Origin: Anaerococcus lactolyticus ATCC 51172
GTDB taxonomy: Bacteria > Bacillota > Clostridia > Tissierellales > Peptoniphilaceae
Assembly: GCF_000156575.1 (NCBI RefSeq)
Contig: NZ_GG666046.1
Span: 216,780-280,779, forward strand
Length of the DNA stretch: 64,000 bases
Direction: 5' to 3'
In this document: piece by piece, positions 52,901 to 61,858 of the stretch
How positions within the stretch are numbered: position 1 is the first letter of the stretch
How the letters are laid out: every line of letters starts with the position of its first letter
The notes under the pieces: generated by a model
What the model was told of the DNA's origin: nothing
The model's input: only the letters and a program-made list of their open reading frames with translations
Database searches by the model: none
Position numbers and translations under genes: made by a program

Positions 52901-53482
52901 GGTGCCCAACTAACAGAAGGTTCTCTAGATCCACATGACGTACTAGATGTATTAGGCAAGATCGGAGTTCAAGATTACATTACCAAGGAAGTCCAAAAAG
53001 TATATAGGCAACAGGGTGTAGAAATTGACGACAGGCACATAGAAGTAATTGCCCGTCAGATGTTAAAGAAGGTTAAAATTATCGAATCAGGCGATACAGA
53101 ATTCTTGCCAGAAAGCTTGCAAGATAGGCGTGAAGTTGATATAGTTAATGATCAAATGAAAGAAGCTGGCAAAAAACCTGCCATCTACGAACAAGAACTC
53201 CTTGGTATCACCAAGGCAAGCCTTGCGACAGATTCATGGCTATCAGCTGCATCCTTCCAAGAAACAACCAGAGTCCTAACAGATGCTTCAATCAAAGGCA
53301 AGGTAGACGACCTAAGAGGTCTAAAGGAAAATATCATAATTGGTAAGCTAATTCCAGCAGGTACAGGTCTAAAATACTACAACAATGTAGAAATAGACTA
53401 TGAAACCAAAGAGTTAGAAGATGAGCAAATCAAAGCCAACCTTGAACTAATAGAAGCAGAAGAAGAAACTGAAGAATTATAA
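49925..53482 (+). CDS. rpoC: DNA-directed RNA polymerase beta-prime subunit
   Basis: A 1185-residue beta-prime subunit. The N-terminal zinc site [20 protein letters not shown] is near residue 59. The catalytic [14 protein letters not shown] is near 450, with three Asp holding magnesium. The second zinc site is around [15 protein letters not shown] near 866 and the trigger-loop region [19 protein letters not shown] near 900. RBS AGAAGGGAAG. It ends at a terminator; rpsL does not follow directly but is 7.3 kb further on. Confidence 0.98.
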   Translation: MSELNQFYGMRMKVASPERIRSWSHGEVKKPETINYRTLKPEKDGLFCEKIFGPTKDYECSCGKYKRMRYKGVVCEKCGVEVTKSKVRRERMGHIELAAPVSHIWFFKGIPSKMGLLLDMSPRVLEKILYFASYVVINPGSTDLVAKQEISETEYQDILEEYPDDTEFKAAMGAEAIKELLSNIDLEKEYQLLLKELDESSNQKKVRVSRRLEVVDAFLTSGNKPEWMILDVLPVMPPELRPMVQLEGGRFATSDLNDLYRRVINRNNRLKRLLDIGAPEIIVRNEKRMLQEAVDALIDNGRRGRAVTGASNRNMKSLSDLLKGKSGRFRQNLLGKRVDYSGRSVIVVGPDLKFNQCGLPQEMALELFKPFIMNKVVEKEMAHNLKTAKKMVEKKDPRVYEVLEEVIKDHPVLLNRAPTLHRLGIQAFEPILVEGKAIKLHPLACNAFNADFDGDQMAIHLPLSNEAQIEARLLMMSTNNILGLKDGKPITTPSQDMVLGAYYLTTIKEGAKGEGMVFESTNEMKKALVAGIVEYQSKVGVRVKKDAMDPGKIVESSVGRFIYNEGLPQDLGYVNRKEDPYSLEVDTLIDSGMLKEIIDKCFRKHGNIKTAEVLDYIKQTGYKYSTLSGLTVSMDDVKIPAEKWSLIDEADAAVDKYDKLYRRGLITDHERYEKVIEIWQDTTNKVTDALLADLKDDNNIKIFADSGARGSTNQIRQLGAMRGLMSQADGKIIEIPIKANFREGLSVQEYFISTHGSRKGLTDTALRTADSGYLTRRMVDISQDVIVTEDDCHSDGFVVAHEFKDGNELIEDLRTRIVGRTSFEDIKDEAGEIIVHKGEVIDEDLADKIVAAGIKEVKLRSVLECKAKQGVCAKCYGRNLATGKHVNMGEAVGIIAAQSIGEPGTQLTMRTFHSGGIAGVGITQGLPRVEELFEARKPKGLAFIAANSGTVSLIQNDKKTDVEITGADGTSRKYNIPFGSRILVKDGEEVEIGAQLTEGSLDPHDVLDVLGKIGVQDYITKEVQKVYRQQGVEIDDRHIEVIARQMLKKVKIIESGDTEFLPESLQDRREVDIVNDQMKEAGKKPAIYEQELLGITKASLATDSWLSAASFQETTRVLTDASIKGKVDDLRGLKENIIIGKLIPAGTGLKYYNNVEIDYETKELEDEQIKANLELIEAEEETEEL

Positions 53483-53486
53483 AAAT

Positions 53487-53515
53487 AAAAGGCCCCTCAT
53501 GGGTCTTTTTTATTT
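53487..53515 (+). terminator. Terminator of rpoBC
   Basis: Stem AAAGGCCC / GGGTCTTT (one G-U pair), loop CTCAT, then T-run. Confidence 0.85.
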
Positions 53516-53624
53516 GGAAATTTTGCAGAAAACTACCATAGGCAAGGGGAAGTTAGGAAATATAATAATAGTGAAAAGAATTTAGGGCGGAATAAGTCTA
53601 TCCATAAATAAGAAGGAGGGAAAA

Positions 53625-54416
53625 ATGAAAACAAGAGAAAAGGGGATAATAACCTATATTTTATTGACATCTATCTTAGGAGCTCTAACAATTCTTACAA
53701 TCCCATATGCCATGGCACAAGAATCTTATCTTTACTATGGTTATGTGCTTATTTTTCTAATTTGTACCATACTATCTGGGACAGTTTTAAAAAGATACCA
53801 AAAAACAATCAAATATTTTGACCTTGGAGAATATTTAACTAGCCAGCAAGAAGAATTTGCAAGGATAATCCACGATGAAATCATCCAAGACCTTTATGGG
53901 ATAATAAATAATTTGAACTTAAAAACTCCTGATGTTAAAAAGTCAAAGATAATCGCTGAAAATTTGGAAAATAAAGCCAGAACTATAATGACCTCTTATA
54001 GGGAAAGTCTAATTTCCGATATGAGTCTTGAGGAAAATGTTAAAAGCATTTTTTATGACGTAGGGAGTCTTTATCCGGGCAAAAATTTTGATCTTACTCT
54101 TGATATTTCTGAAAATACTAAGGAAATAAATCCTCAAAGTCTAAGGACTATTCTAATCATAACAAAAGAGCTAATTAATAATATTTATAAACACTCTAAG
54201 GGGTCAAAAATTACCTATAAGATGGATTTAGAAGGGGGAGATTTAATCTTAGAGGTTACAAGTGATGGGGCGAGTGAAAATGATTTTAGAAATATAGGGG
54301 AATCTAGGGGTGGGGTCTTGTTTATGAAATTTTTGCTAAATTCACTTGGCGGGTCTATAAAATATTTTTATAAGGACGGAATATTGAAAACTCAAGTAAG
54401 GCTAGGGAATGATTAA
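53625..54416 (+). CDS. Histidine kinase, NarL/DesK-type, with degenerate ATPase end
   Basis: A 263-residue membrane kinase. Two transmembrane helices (about residues 9-29 and 37-56) flank a very short external loop, so it probably senses within the membrane. The HisKA_3-type phosphorylation site is EFARIIHDEIIQDLYGI near residue 84. The N-box KELINNIYKHSKGS is near 187. The G-boxes are weak: SDGASENDF and ESRGGVLFMKF replace the usual DxGxG and GxGLxN. One-base overlap with the response regulator. RBS GAAGGAGGG. The signal is unknown. Confidence 0.85.
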   Translation: MKTREKGIITYILLTSILGALTILTIPYAMAQESYLYYGYVLIFLICTILSGTVLKRYQKTIKYFDLGEYLTSQQEEFARIIHDEIIQDLYGIINNLNLKTPDVKKSKIIAENLENKARTIMTSYRESLISDMSLEENVKSIFYDVGSLYPGKNFDLTLDISENTKEINPQSLRTILIITKELINNIYKHSKGSKITYKMDLEGGDLILEVTSDGASENDFRNIGESRGGVLFMKFLLNSLGGSIKYFYKDGILKTQVRLGND

Positions 54417-55006
54417 TGAAGATAATAATTTTAGACGACCACAAAAATTTTGGAGAAAGCCTAAGAGCCTTGCTAATGGAAAATGTGGAAATTAGCCGAT
54501 GCGATTTTGTAAGCGCTATTGAAGAATTTTATAAAAAAATAGAAACAGATTCCTATAACATCTGCCTTTTGGATATAAACCTAGATAAGAATTCTGGTTT
54601 TGATGTCCTTAAAAACTTGCGAGCAAAGAAATTTGGATTTAAAATTCTAATCCTATCCTCCTATACAAACCCAATCTACAAGAAAAAATCCCTAGACCTA
54701 GGTGCAGCAGGATATATATCAAAATCCATAGATTCTAAAAGCTTAATCGAAAAAATATGTCAAATTAATAATGGATTTAGCTTTACGAATGAAAAACATT
54801 TCGAAAACCCCCTTACAAAAAGGGAAGAAGAAGTCCTAAAAGCACTAATAACTGGCAAAACCAACACCCAAATAGCCAAAGACCTATACATAAGCGAACG
54901 CACTTTATACCACCACATAGAAAATATCTACGAGAAATTGAAGGTAGAAAATAAGGTGGAATTATATGGCAAAGCCTTGGAATTAGGTTATGTAGATCAA
55001 TTTTAG
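54416..55006 (+). CDS. Response regulator, NarL/LuxR type
   Basis: A 196-residue regulator: receiver domain 1-115 with the acidic pair in IILDDHKNF and phospho-Asp in LLDINLDKNSGFD near residue 52, then Lys in the LGAAGYISKSID region near 104. The LuxR-type helix-turn-helix is at 135-190 (LTKREEEVLKALITGKTNTQ, YISERTLYHHIENIYEKL). It is coupled to the kinase gene. The targets are unknown; no obvious regulated transporter is adjacent, the next plus-strand gene being a CLC transporter. Confidence 0.92.
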   Translation: MKIIILDDHKNFGESLRALLMENVEISRCDFVSAIEEFYKKIETDSYNICLLDINLDKNSGFDVLKNLRAKKFGFKILILSSYTNPIYKKKSLDLGAAGYISKSIDSKSLIEKICQINNGFSFTNEKHFENPLTKREEEVLKALITGKTNTQIAKDLYISERTLYHHIENIYEKLKVENKVELYGKALELGYVDQF

Positions 55007-55044
55007 TTCTTACCTTAGACCCATTGGCAAGAGACGAGTCAAAA

Positions 55045-55068
55045 CAAAAGACCCATCTGGGTCTTTTT
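55045..55068. terminator. Bidirectional terminator
   Basis: AAAAGACCCA / TGGGTCTTTT stem between the convergent response regulator and aldo/keto reductase genes. Confidence 0.88.
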
Positions 55069-55076
55069 CATTTCTC

Positions 55077-56198
55077 TTATTTACTCAAAAACTCATTAGC
55101 TTCTTTAAGTCCCTCGATTATTTCAAGGCTTTGTGGGCAGATGTTTTCGCATTTGCCGCATTCTATACAAGTCTCTGGGTTTACTCCGTCTTTTAAATAT
55201 TCCTCGTAGGATTTTTTCGATATATCGGCCTCATCGTATAAAAAAGCCTTGTTCCACATTGAAAATACCTTTGGAATGTTGATTTCTACTGTACAAGGCA
55301 GGCAGTATTCACAGGCTGTGCAGGCAATTTTTTCTCTTTTTTTATAAATTTCACGTGCCTTGTCATAAAATTCTCTTTCTTTTTCTGATAAGCTTGGATC
55401 TGCGCTTGCGATTGCCATATTTTCTGCGACCTGGTCGCTAGTATTCATGCCAGATAAAACGGTCATGACATTATCGAGGCTTAGAGGGAATTTAAGGGCA
55501 AGCTGGGCAGGGGATAGGTATGTAAATTTAGCCATAATCTCCCTTACTTCGATAGGGGGATTTGCAAGTCTGCCGCCCTTAACAGGTTCCATTATTACTA
55601 GAGGAATGCCCATTTTCTTGGCAAGGTCATAGCCCTTCATACCAGCTTGGAGGTTGATATCCAAATAATTTAGCTGGATTTGGCAAAAATCCCAGTCGTA
55701 AGCCTTGATTATTTCTTCGAAGGCTTCGTATTCATCGTGGAAGGAAAAACCTATATTTTTCACAAGGCCTTTTTCCTTAAGTTCATCAACAAAGTCAAAG
55801 ACTCCAAGGTCTACCATTTGCCTAAAACGCTTGATATCTAGTGAATGGAGGAGGTAAAAGTCTAGGTAGTCTGTCCTAAGTTTTTCTAATTGTTCGGAAA
55901 AAATCCTATAGAAATCTTCCTTTTCTTTGATTAGCCAACATGGAAGTTTACTTGCAAGATAGATTTTATCTCTCAAATTATTTTCTTCTAAAAACTCTCC
56001 GACAAATTTTTCGCTCATTTTTTCGTGGTAAGGGTAGGCTGTATCGATGTATGTAAGTCCCTTTCCAATCGCTTCTTTGAGGATTTTTGCAGATTCGACC
56101 TTGTCAATTTTTGAATTATCACCGTCAATCGTCTTAAATCTCATACACCCAAAGCCAAGTCTAGAGATTTTTTCTCCTTTAAAATCAAAATATCTCAT
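55077..56198 (-). CDS. Aldo/keto reductase with C-terminal 4Fe-4S domain
   Basis: A 373-residue protein. The AKR barrel covers about residues 1-290: RLGFGCMRF near 12, DTAYPYHEKMSEKFVG near 49 (catalytic Asp and Tyr), LASKLPCW (Lys), and FYLLHSLD (His). The C-terminus has CTACEYCLPCTVEINIPKV and a ferredoxin-like CIECGKCENICPQ, so one or two Fe-S clusters. This fused form is common in anaerobes; the substrate is unknown. ATG 56198 follows AAAGGATG. The frame stays open for 190 more codons upstream, but there it is antisense to the CLC gene. Confidence 0.93.
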   Translation of the reverse strand: MRYFDFKGEKISRLGFGCMRFKTIDGDNSKIDKVESAKILKEAIGKGLTYIDTAYPYHEKMSEKFVGEFLEENNLRDKIYLASKLPCWLIKEKEDFYRIFSEQLEKLRTDYLDFYLLHSLDIKRFRQMVDLGVFDFVDELKEKGLVKNIGFSFHDEYEAFEEIIKAYDWDFCQIQLNYLDINLQAGMKGYDLAKKMGIPLVIMEPVKGGRLANPPIEVREIMAKFTYLSPAQLALKFPLSLDNVMTVLSGMNTSDQVAENMAIASADPSLSEKEREFYDKAREIYKKREKIACTACEYCLPCTVEINIPKVFSMWNKAFLYDEADISKKSYEEYLKDGVNPETCIECGKCENICPQSLEIIEGLKEANEFLSK

Positions 56199-56298
56199 AA
56201 TCATCCTTTCTTTCTCTCCATATATTATTGTATCATAAGGACCGAAAAATTTAATGAAGTTTGCGAAAATTAGGTATAGTAAAGTTAAAGGAGAAATT

Positions 56299-57567
56299 AT
56301 GAAAGAAAAAATATCGTTTAAATGCCTACCAGCCTTTATTATTTTGGGCGTGGTAACTGGTCTTTTGATTGGAATTTTTAAAAAGCTAATTGGCTTTCTT
56401 GCAGGCTTCATGGATGGATTTTTAGCAACAGGAAAGACAGATGACAAGCTCTTATTTTTGGGACTTTTAATCTTGATTGGTCTACTTACATATTTTATTT
56501 TAAGCAAAGATAAGAACACCAAAGGCTCTGGAATCCCTGTCATGACCGGGATGATGGAAGGTACAATCGCTGTTTCTAGTGAAAAAACTATTATAGGTAA
56601 GTTTGTCGCTTCAGTCCTAACCATAGGTTCTGGCCTTACAGTCGGCAGGGAAGGCCCATCAGTCCAACTCGGTGGTCTTGCAGGAGATATAGTAGGAAAG
56701 TTTTTCCCAAATGTCGATAGGAATTTATTTATTGGTTCAGCTGCAGCATCAGGTTTTGCTGTTGCCTTCAACGCCCCTGTGGCATCTTTGATATTCGCTG
56801 TTGAGGAAATTTTTAGGACTCATAATTTTTCTACCTTCCTATCTTCAGCTCTCACAATTATCTCAGCCACAGTCACATCCGGCTTGGTTTTTGGAGACCA
56901 TCCAAGCCTAGAAAATATACCAGCCTTCGGCAATATAGACCAAAAATCCTTGGCCCTAATCGTGATTTTGGGAATCCTAGCAGGCCTATCTGGAGCCTTA
57001 TTTAACAAAGTTGTCATAGGTTCAAAATCCCTTTACAAAAAAATTGCCTTACCAGAATTAGTAAAATATCTCGCTCCCTTTGTAATTACAGGGCTTGTTT
57101 TACTCATTGACCCAAGGCTTTTTGCTTCTGGTGAAGAATTAATTTATTTACCAAGTGAGGGAAATGAAGAACTTATCACCCTTATTTATATGTACGGCGC
57201 AAAAATCTTGCTCCTTGCCCTAGCCTTTGGAATTGGACTTTCAGGTGGGTCTCTCGTTCCGCTTTTGGCAATCGGGGCAATCTTGGGAAATATTTACGGC
57301 TCAATCCTCGCTGACCTTGGCCTAATCCCTGTAGAAATGATTTACGCCATATCCCTAATCGCCATGGCAGGCCATTTTTCAGCCATAGTAAGGACTCCAA
57401 TTACAGCTATTATCCTGATTTTGGAAATGACTGGAGGAGCTTTTTCAAATATTTTGGCCCTCGCAGTAGTATCCTTTGTAGCCTACCTAGTGGCTGAAAT
57501 TATGAAATCTAAACCATTTTACGAAGACCTCTATGAAAGGCTTCTATTAACAGAAAAATCTTCCTAG
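56299..57567 (+). CDS. CLC-family chloride channel/transporter
   Basis: A 422-residue CLC protein without a CBS tail. Selectivity motifs: GSGIPVMTGMMEG near residue 77, GREGPSVQLGG near 116 (with the gating Glu), and GLSGGSLVPLLAIG near 315, where GxFxP is replaced by SLVP. The GSGIP Ser and gating Glu point to Cl-/H+ exchange rather than the fluoride-specific branch. ATG 56299 follows AAAGGAG. It is divergent from the reductase gene, only 100 bases apart. The terminator hairpin includes its last codons. Confidence 0.93.
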   Translation: MKEKISFKCLPAFIILGVVTGLLIGIFKKLIGFLAGFMDGFLATGKTDDKLLFLGLLILIGLLTYFILSKDKNTKGSGIPVMTGMMEGTIAVSSEKTIIGKFVASVLTIGSGLTVGREGPSVQLGGLAGDIVGKFFPNVDRNLFIGSAAASGFAVAFNAPVASLIFAVEEIFRTHNFSTFLSSALTIISATVTSGLVFGDHPSLENIPAFGNIDQKSLALIVILGILAGLSGALFNKVVIGSKSLYKKIALPELVKYLAPFVITGLVLLIDPRLFASGEELIYLPSEGNEELITLIYMYGAKILLLALAFGIGLSGGSLVPLLAIGAILGNIYGSILADLGLIPVEMIYAISLIAMAGHFSAIVRTPITAIILILEMTGGAFSNILALAVVSFVAYLVAEIMKSKPFYEDLYERLLLTEKSS

Positions 57568-57583
57568 GCTGGGGAAGATTTTT
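57553..57583 (+). terminator. Terminator overlapping the CLC stop codon
   Basis: Stem AAAATCTTCC / GGAAGATTTT: the left arm encodes the last residues (EKSS) and the stop is in the loop. Confidence 0.85.
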
Positions 57584-57665
57584 TTAACTTGTAAAAATTC
57601 ACAAAAAATACGTCACTGCCTAGAGAAATGATATGAAAAGTGTAGAATATAAGCCAGGAGCGAAT

Positions 57666-58559
57666 ATGAAAAAGAATTATTCTTATGTATTATGGATATC
57701 TATCTTGATAATATTTTTCTGCATTTTAAAAAAGAATAGCGAATTTAACCAAGCTTGGGTCGATTCTTACATGGAAAGAATGCGCTTAGAAGAGTTTTTG
57801 AAATCTAGGATTTCCAAGGATAGGGAAGAAGAAATAAAAAAATTAACAAGAAAGGCTGATGAAATAAGAATCCAAGCTTTTCTTGATAGAAAAATAAAAG
57901 AAAAAACACAAGCAGAATCCCAGGCTGCCGCAAAGCACGTTAAGGATCTGGCGAAAAAATATCCTCAGGTTAAGGGAAGGATTATTATTAAGGGTACAAA
58001 AATTGATTTTCCAGTCGTCCAGGGCAAGGATAATGAATTTTACTTAGACCATAATTTCGATAATAAATATTATATTAATGGAGCTGTCTTCATAGACTAT
58101 GTCCACAAGGGCGATTTTTCAGACCAAAATACAGTAATCTACGGCCATAATGTGAGGATTGGCTATATTTTCCATGACCTTGATAAGTTTAGGGATAAGA
58201 ATTTTATCAAAAACCATTCGGAAATTATTATAGATACTCCAGAAAAAAGAAGAATCTTTGAAGTTATTTGCGCTATGGATATAAAAGTTGATGCAGACTA
58301 CAGGTTTTATGAATACGATGATGATGAATTTAAGGATTATCTGAAACTCATTAAGGATAATAACATCCTTAAAAATAAGCCTCTGCCAAAGAAAGAAGAT
58401 AAACTTTTAACCTTGTCAACCTGTTCGGATATAAGTGATAGGTACGCCATAGTGGCAGTAGAAACTACAGGCAAGTTTGTAAGGCCAAAGGACTTTGACC
58501 ACCAAAAAGACTTGCTTTTACATGATAGAAGAAAGACTAGAGATATTTTTATATATTAG
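57666..58559 (+). CDS. srtB: Class B sortase
   Basis: A 297-residue membrane-anchored transpeptidase. Signal-anchor at about residues 5-22, a coiled-coil-like charged stretch (about 40-95), then the sortase barrel. The catalytic His is in VIYGHNVRIG near 160, Cys in TLSTCSDIS near 251, and Arg in DRYAIVAVE near 258. TLSTC and the VVQGKDNEFYLDHNF segment are class B features. Class B enzymes attach proteins with NPxTx-type signals; a candidate with NAKTG is encoded at 2145. No substrate gene is adjacent. ATG 57666 follows CCAGGAG. Confidence 0.92.
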   Translation: MKKNYSYVLWISILIIFFCILKKNSEFNQAWVDSYMERMRLEEFLKSRISKDREEEIKKLTRKADEIRIQAFLDRKIKEKTQAESQAAAKHVKDLAKKYPQVKGRIIIKGTKIDFPVVQGKDNEFYLDHNFDNKYYINGAVFIDYVHKGDFSDQNTVIYGHNVRIGYIFHDLDKFRDKNFIKNHSEIIIDTPEKRRIFEVICAMDIKVDADYRFYEYDDDEFKDYLKLIKDNNILKNKPLPKKEDKLLTLSTCSDISDRYAIVAVETTGKFVRPKDFDHQKDLLLHDRRKTRDIFIY

Positions 58560-58599
58560 TCTTATTAATTAATTTACGCTGACTATATAGAATCATAGT

Positions 58600-58636
58600 A
58601 AAAAATCTTCCGTTATTTAATCGGAAGATTTTTTTA
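58600..58636. terminator. Bidirectional terminator inside the hydrolase end
   Basis: AAAAATCTTCCG / CGGAAGATTTTT around a short loop; the hydrolase stop codon lies in the loop. It serves both the sortase (plus) and hydrolase (minus) genes. Confidence 0.88.
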
Positions 58637-59591
58637 TGAAGGCATCAATTTTTTTTAAATAATCACTATCAGCAAAGACAGCATCAGCGTGGCCGAAGCC
58701 ATTAATAATATATTTTTCCTTGTAACCGTGTTCTTTAGCATCATACATTGAATAGGTATCAGATACTGGTACAAAGTCATCTCCTGTGGTGTGGATAAAC
58801 ATTATAGGAATGGCAGATTTTTCAACTTCTTCAATGGGTTTTATTGATGATATCTTAATATTGGACTTGATATATCCCATTATATTTGCCATATATAGGA
58901 CAGGAAAGCTAGGCAAGTTGAATCTTAGTCTGAGTTCTTTTTTAAATATTTTCCATAAGTCAGCATAACCACAGTCGTCTATTATTGCCTTTACATTTTC
59001 AGGAAGAATTTTACCGGAAGCATTTAATACTGTTGCCCCACCCATAGATGTACCATGAAGGGCGATTTGAGCCTTGGGGTTTTCTTTTATTATAAGATTT
59101 ATAAAAGACAGCAAGTCCTCACTATCCTTATCACCCATTGTGATGTACTTACCTTCACTTGGTTTATGGCCTCTAAGACTGTATGTTAAGACATTGTAAC
59201 CCAACTTATAGAATCCAGCTCCATAGATTTTAGACCTATTTTCTGAAGATTGGTAACCATGAACTATTATCACCCATTTATCGGTAGGGGAATTTTGCTC
59301 ATAGGTGTGACCTATAAGCCTTAGTCCATCGGGAGTACTAACTGAAATTTTCTTAGTATAGTCCTTGACTTCTGCCAACCACTTATCCTTTCGTGTCTCC
59401 AAGGCTTTCTTATTCTTACTAATTATTTTATCTTCTTCTATATTAAGGGCTATTTTGGGTCTATTTTCACCACCTGACTTTGCAACAAGGGCAAAATTTA
59501 CGAAGTATGACCCGATAATATATGTGGATGTAATACATATAATTGCAATGATAAGTAGGATTTTTTTATAATATTTTTTAAACTTTTCCAT
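58617..59591 (-). CDS. Membrane-anchored alpha/beta hydrolase
   Basis: A 324-residue protein. The N-terminal anchor is at about residues 10-33, then an alpha/beta-hydrolase fold: oxyanion-type VIIVHGYQSSENRS near residue 108, nucleophile elbow LHGTSMGGATVL near 178 (Ser), acid in TTGDDFVPVSD near 272 and the catalytic His in GFGHADAVF near 301. It resembles the Bacillus YqkD/extracellular 'alpha/beta superfamily' esterases. The substrate is unknown. GGAGGAG lies 14 bases from the ATG, an unusually long spacing. Confidence 0.88.
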   Translation of the reverse strand: MEKFKKYYKKILLIIAIICITSTYIIGSYFVNFALVAKSGGENRPKIALNIEEDKIISKNKKALETRKDKWLAEVKDYTKKISVSTPDGLRLIGHTYEQNSPTDKWVIIVHGYQSSENRSKIYGAGFYKLGYNVLTYSLRGHKPSEGKYITMGDKDSEDLLSFINLIIKENPKAQIALHGTSMGGATVLNASGKILPENVKAIIDDCGYADLWKIFKKELRLRFNLPSFPVLYMANIMGYIKSNIKISSIKPIEEVEKSAIPIMFIHTTGDDFVPVSDTYSMYDAKEHGYKEKYIINGFGHADAVFADSDYLKKIDAFIKKSSD

Positions 59592-59952
59592 ATATAGTTC
59601 TTTAACTCCTCCGATGCATCTAGTTATTAAAACCAGATAGATTATATTTTAAAACAAATGAAGAGTCAATAGAAAATTAATTTTTGAATTTAATCAAATA
59701 AATAAGATATTGTTAAAGCAACAAAGAGGATGAAGTACTTATGGATCATTACTTGACCAATGAGCCAACTTCTAGGGTGGATTAGTAGATTTGCTTTGCC
59801 TATGGTGGTTGGGTCTTTATTTCAAGTAGACATTATTCTAGAATAAGAAAGATAGCTTATAAATTAAAACACTTTTAAAATGAACATTAAAGTAACTTTC
59901 TAAAAAATACGCAAAAAAAAGCTGGGGGAAAGTCCTCCAGCTTTTGTTTCTC
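59592..59952. other. Intergenic region without clear gene
   Basis: A 361-base gap. Plus strand shows a short frame at 59741-59785 (MDHYLTNEPTSRVD), followed by stops; it may be a gene relic. Upstream half contains the promoter area of the hydrolase. Confidence 0.45.
59913..59947 (-). terminator. Terminator of tpx
   Basis: Minus-strand stem AAAAGCTGGAGGAC / GTCCCCCAGCTTTT-like with a T-run after it. Confidence 0.85.
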
Positions 59953-60453
59953 TCAGATTAATTCTTTAACTTTTTCTAAAGCAGCATCGAAGTTTACTTC
60001 GTTGGTAACTTCTGGAACGTATTCAACGTATTGGATGACTCCTTCTTTATCAACTACAACAACTCCCCTTGCAAGAAGTTTAAGCTCGTCAATTAAGAAG
60101 CCGTATTTTTCACCAAATTCTCTTTCCTTATAGTCAGAAACCATTTCTAGATTTGCTATATCCTCATTAGCACAAAATCTTTTTTGGGCAAATGGTAGGT
60201 CTTCTGTGATAGTAACTATAACAACATCATCAGAAAGCTTTAGGGCATCGTGGTTGAATTTCTTAGCTTGGATAGCGCAAACGCTGGTGTCAAGAGATGG
60301 GGCTACTGAATAAACAACAACTTTTCCCCTCAAATCTTCTGAATTAAAATCTGAAAGATCATTTTTTGTTGCCTTAAAAGCTTTTGCCTTTTGGCCAACT
60401 TCAACTTGACTTCCTAAAAGAGTCATTTTATTTCCTGCAAATGTAATGTTCAT
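59953..60453 (-). CDS. tpx: Thiol peroxidase (atypical 2-Cys peroxiredoxin)
   Basis: A 166-residue Tpx. The peroxidatic Cys is in SVAPSLDTSVCAIQ near residue 59 and the resolving Cys in KRFCANEDIANLEMVSD near 93; the ending KVKELI is normal. It reduces peroxides using thioredoxin, protecting an anaerobe from oxygen exposure. RBS AAGGAGG. The upstream 150 bases form a long leader with the inverted repeat GACAA / TTGTC; no clear PerR box is seen. Confidence 0.95.
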   Translation of the reverse strand: MNITFAGNKMTLLGSQVEVGQKAKAFKATKNDLSDFNSEDLRGKVVVYSVAPSLDTSVCAIQAKKFNHDALKLSDDVVIVTITEDLPFAQKRFCANEDIANLEMVSDYKEREFGEKYGFLIDELKLLARGVVVVDKEGVIQYVEYVPEVTNEVNFDAALEKVKELI

Positions 60454-60848
60454 TGTTCTTCCTCCTTGAGCTAGGACAAGTTTTTGTCAAAGATAGCTAC
60501 AAACCTATTTCAAGCTAGGTCGAGATAGAAAGCTGTTTTTAAAAAACTGTCTTGCTCACAAAATTCATCTGTAAATTTTACTAAAATAATTTTCTAGCAC
60601 TTCTATTATACCCAATATTTCTTGATGTTTATAATTTTTTTGATATTTTGTATAAAAATTATTGTCTGACGAGTTTTATGGTTTTGTTTTTTTATTAGGA
60701 CAGAGATTGCTTTTATAAATTAAAATAAAGCTTACAATCTATAATAGATAGAGTAATTTACTTGACAAGTAGGGCTTAAGCGTGTAAGATAGTTAAGGAT
60801 TGGCAGAAGTTGCCAATTTATTAAATTTTAAAGAATAGGAGGTGCATT
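60454..60848. other. Divergent region between tpx and rpsL
   Basis: A 395-base region without genes. It contains the leader and promoter of tpx on the minus strand (a TATAAT at about 60606-60611 read leftward) and the str operon promoter at 60762-60790. An inverted pair GACAA / TTGTC at about 60476-60489 lies close to the tpx start. Confidence 0.55.
60762..60790 (+). promoter_or_regulatory. Promoter of the str operon
   Basis: TTGACA at 60762-60767, 17-base spacer, TAAGAT at 60785-60790, about 60 bases before rpsL. Confidence 0.8.
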
Positions 60849-61256
60849 ATGCCAACAATTAATCAACTTGTTAGAAAAGGTAGAAAGAGCGAAAAATCTA
60901 AATCAGATACACCAGCTTTAGGTTATAACTACAATACTCTTAAGAGTAGAATAACTCCTAACCAATCACCACAAAAACGTGGGGTTTGTACATCAGTTAG
61001 AACAGTTACACCTAAAAAGCCAAACTCAGCTTTAAGAAAGATTGCCAGAGTTAGACTTACAAATGGTGCTGAAGTGCTTTCTTACATTCCAGGAATTGGA
61101 CACAACCTTCAAGAACACAGTGTTGTACTAATCAGAGGTGGTAGGGTAAAGGACCTTCCAGGTGTTAGATACCATATCATCAGAGGTACACTAGATACAG
61201 CAGGTGTTGATGGAAGAAAACAAGGAAGATCTAAATACGGAGCAAAAAGAGGCTAG
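60849..61256 (+). CDS. rpsL: 30S ribosomal protein S12
   Basis: A 135-residue S12: [11 protein letters not shown] at the start, [15 protein letters not shown] with the decoding Lys near residue 57, and [13 protein letters not shown] with the second Lys near 103. Both are in the streptomycin-susceptible form. It stands at the head of rpsL-rpsG-fusA-tuf. RBS TAGGAGG. Confidence 0.98.
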   Translation: MPTINQLVRKGRKSEKSKSDTPALGYNYNTLKSRITPNQSPQKRGVCTSVRTVTPKKPNSALRKIARVRLTNGAEVLSYIPGIGHNLQEHSVVLIRGGRVKDLPGVRYHIIRGTLDTAGVDGRKQGRSKYGAKRG

Positions 61257-61375
61257 TAATTAGTTGAAATAAGTGCATAATGTGCCTATTTATATAAAAA
61301 GGTATATGTGCACACTTAACGATTAAGATCGAGTACTCAAGATATTACACATAATTGGTAAAGGAGGGAAGAAAA
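61257..61375 (+). other. rpsL-rpsG spacer, possible S7 regulatory site
   Basis: A 119-base spacer with GTGCATAATGTGCC and GGTATATGTGCAC, an imperfect inverted repeat. In E. coli the same spacer is where S7 binds its mRNA; whether this hairpin does so here is unknown. Confidence 0.35.
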
Positions 61376-61846
61376 GTGTCAAGAAAAGGACATATACCAA
61401 AAAGAGAGGTAATGCCTGATGCTAAGTATAACGATAGAGTGGTAACAAAGCTTATCAACAATGTTATGCTTGACGGCAAAAAAGGCCTTGCTACAAAGAT
61501 AGTTTATGAAGCTTTTGATATAGTACAAGAGACCAAAGGCGAAGATGCTATTGAAGTTTTCCACCAAGCGATGGAAAACATTATGCCAACTCTAGAAGTT
61601 AAGGCAAGAAGAATCGGTGGTGCAAACTACCAAGTACCAATGGAAGTTAGACCAGAAAGAAGACAAACACTAGCCCTTAGATGGTTAGTAAATTTCGCTC
61701 GTTTAAGAGGAGAAAAAACTATGGTTGAAAGACTTTCTAAAGAAATTATCGATGCATCTAACAATGCGGGTGCCGCAGTAAGAAGAAAAGAAGAGATGCA
61801 TAGGGCAGCAGAAGCTAATAAGGCTTTCGCTCACTTTAGATATTAG
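61376..61846 (+). CDS. rpsG: 30S ribosomal protein S7
   Basis: A 156-residue S7 of standard length: [20 protein letters not shown] at the start, [19 protein letters not shown] near residue 75 and [17 protein letters not shown] near 100. The start is GTG 61376, eight bases after AAGGAGG; an in-frame GTG at 61355 gives a longer, atypical protein. S7 nucleates assembly of the 30S head. Confidence 0.96.
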   Translation: MSRKGHIPKREVMPDAKYNDRVVTKLINNVMLDGKKGLATKIVYEAFDIVQETKGEDAIEVFHQAMENIMPTLEVKARRIGGANYQVPMEVRPERRQTLALRWLVNFARLRGEKTMVERLSKEIIDASNNAGAAVRRKEEMHRAAEANKAFAHFRY

Positions 61847-61858
61847 TTAGGGGGATAA

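Noticed and set aside
56199..56771. 190-codon open extension of the aldo/keto reductase frame upstream of 56198
   Set aside because: It is antisense to the CLC gene, has low-complexity Pro/Ser-rich sequence typical of a shadow frame, and ATG 56198 has a good ribosome-binding site with the normal AKR N-terminus.
59741..59785. Short frame MDHYLTNEPTSRVD resembling the start of RsmC/YbxB-type methyltransferases (a gene found near rpoB in Bacillus)
   Set aside because: Only 14 codons with loose similarity, followed by tandem stops; too little to call a pseudogene.
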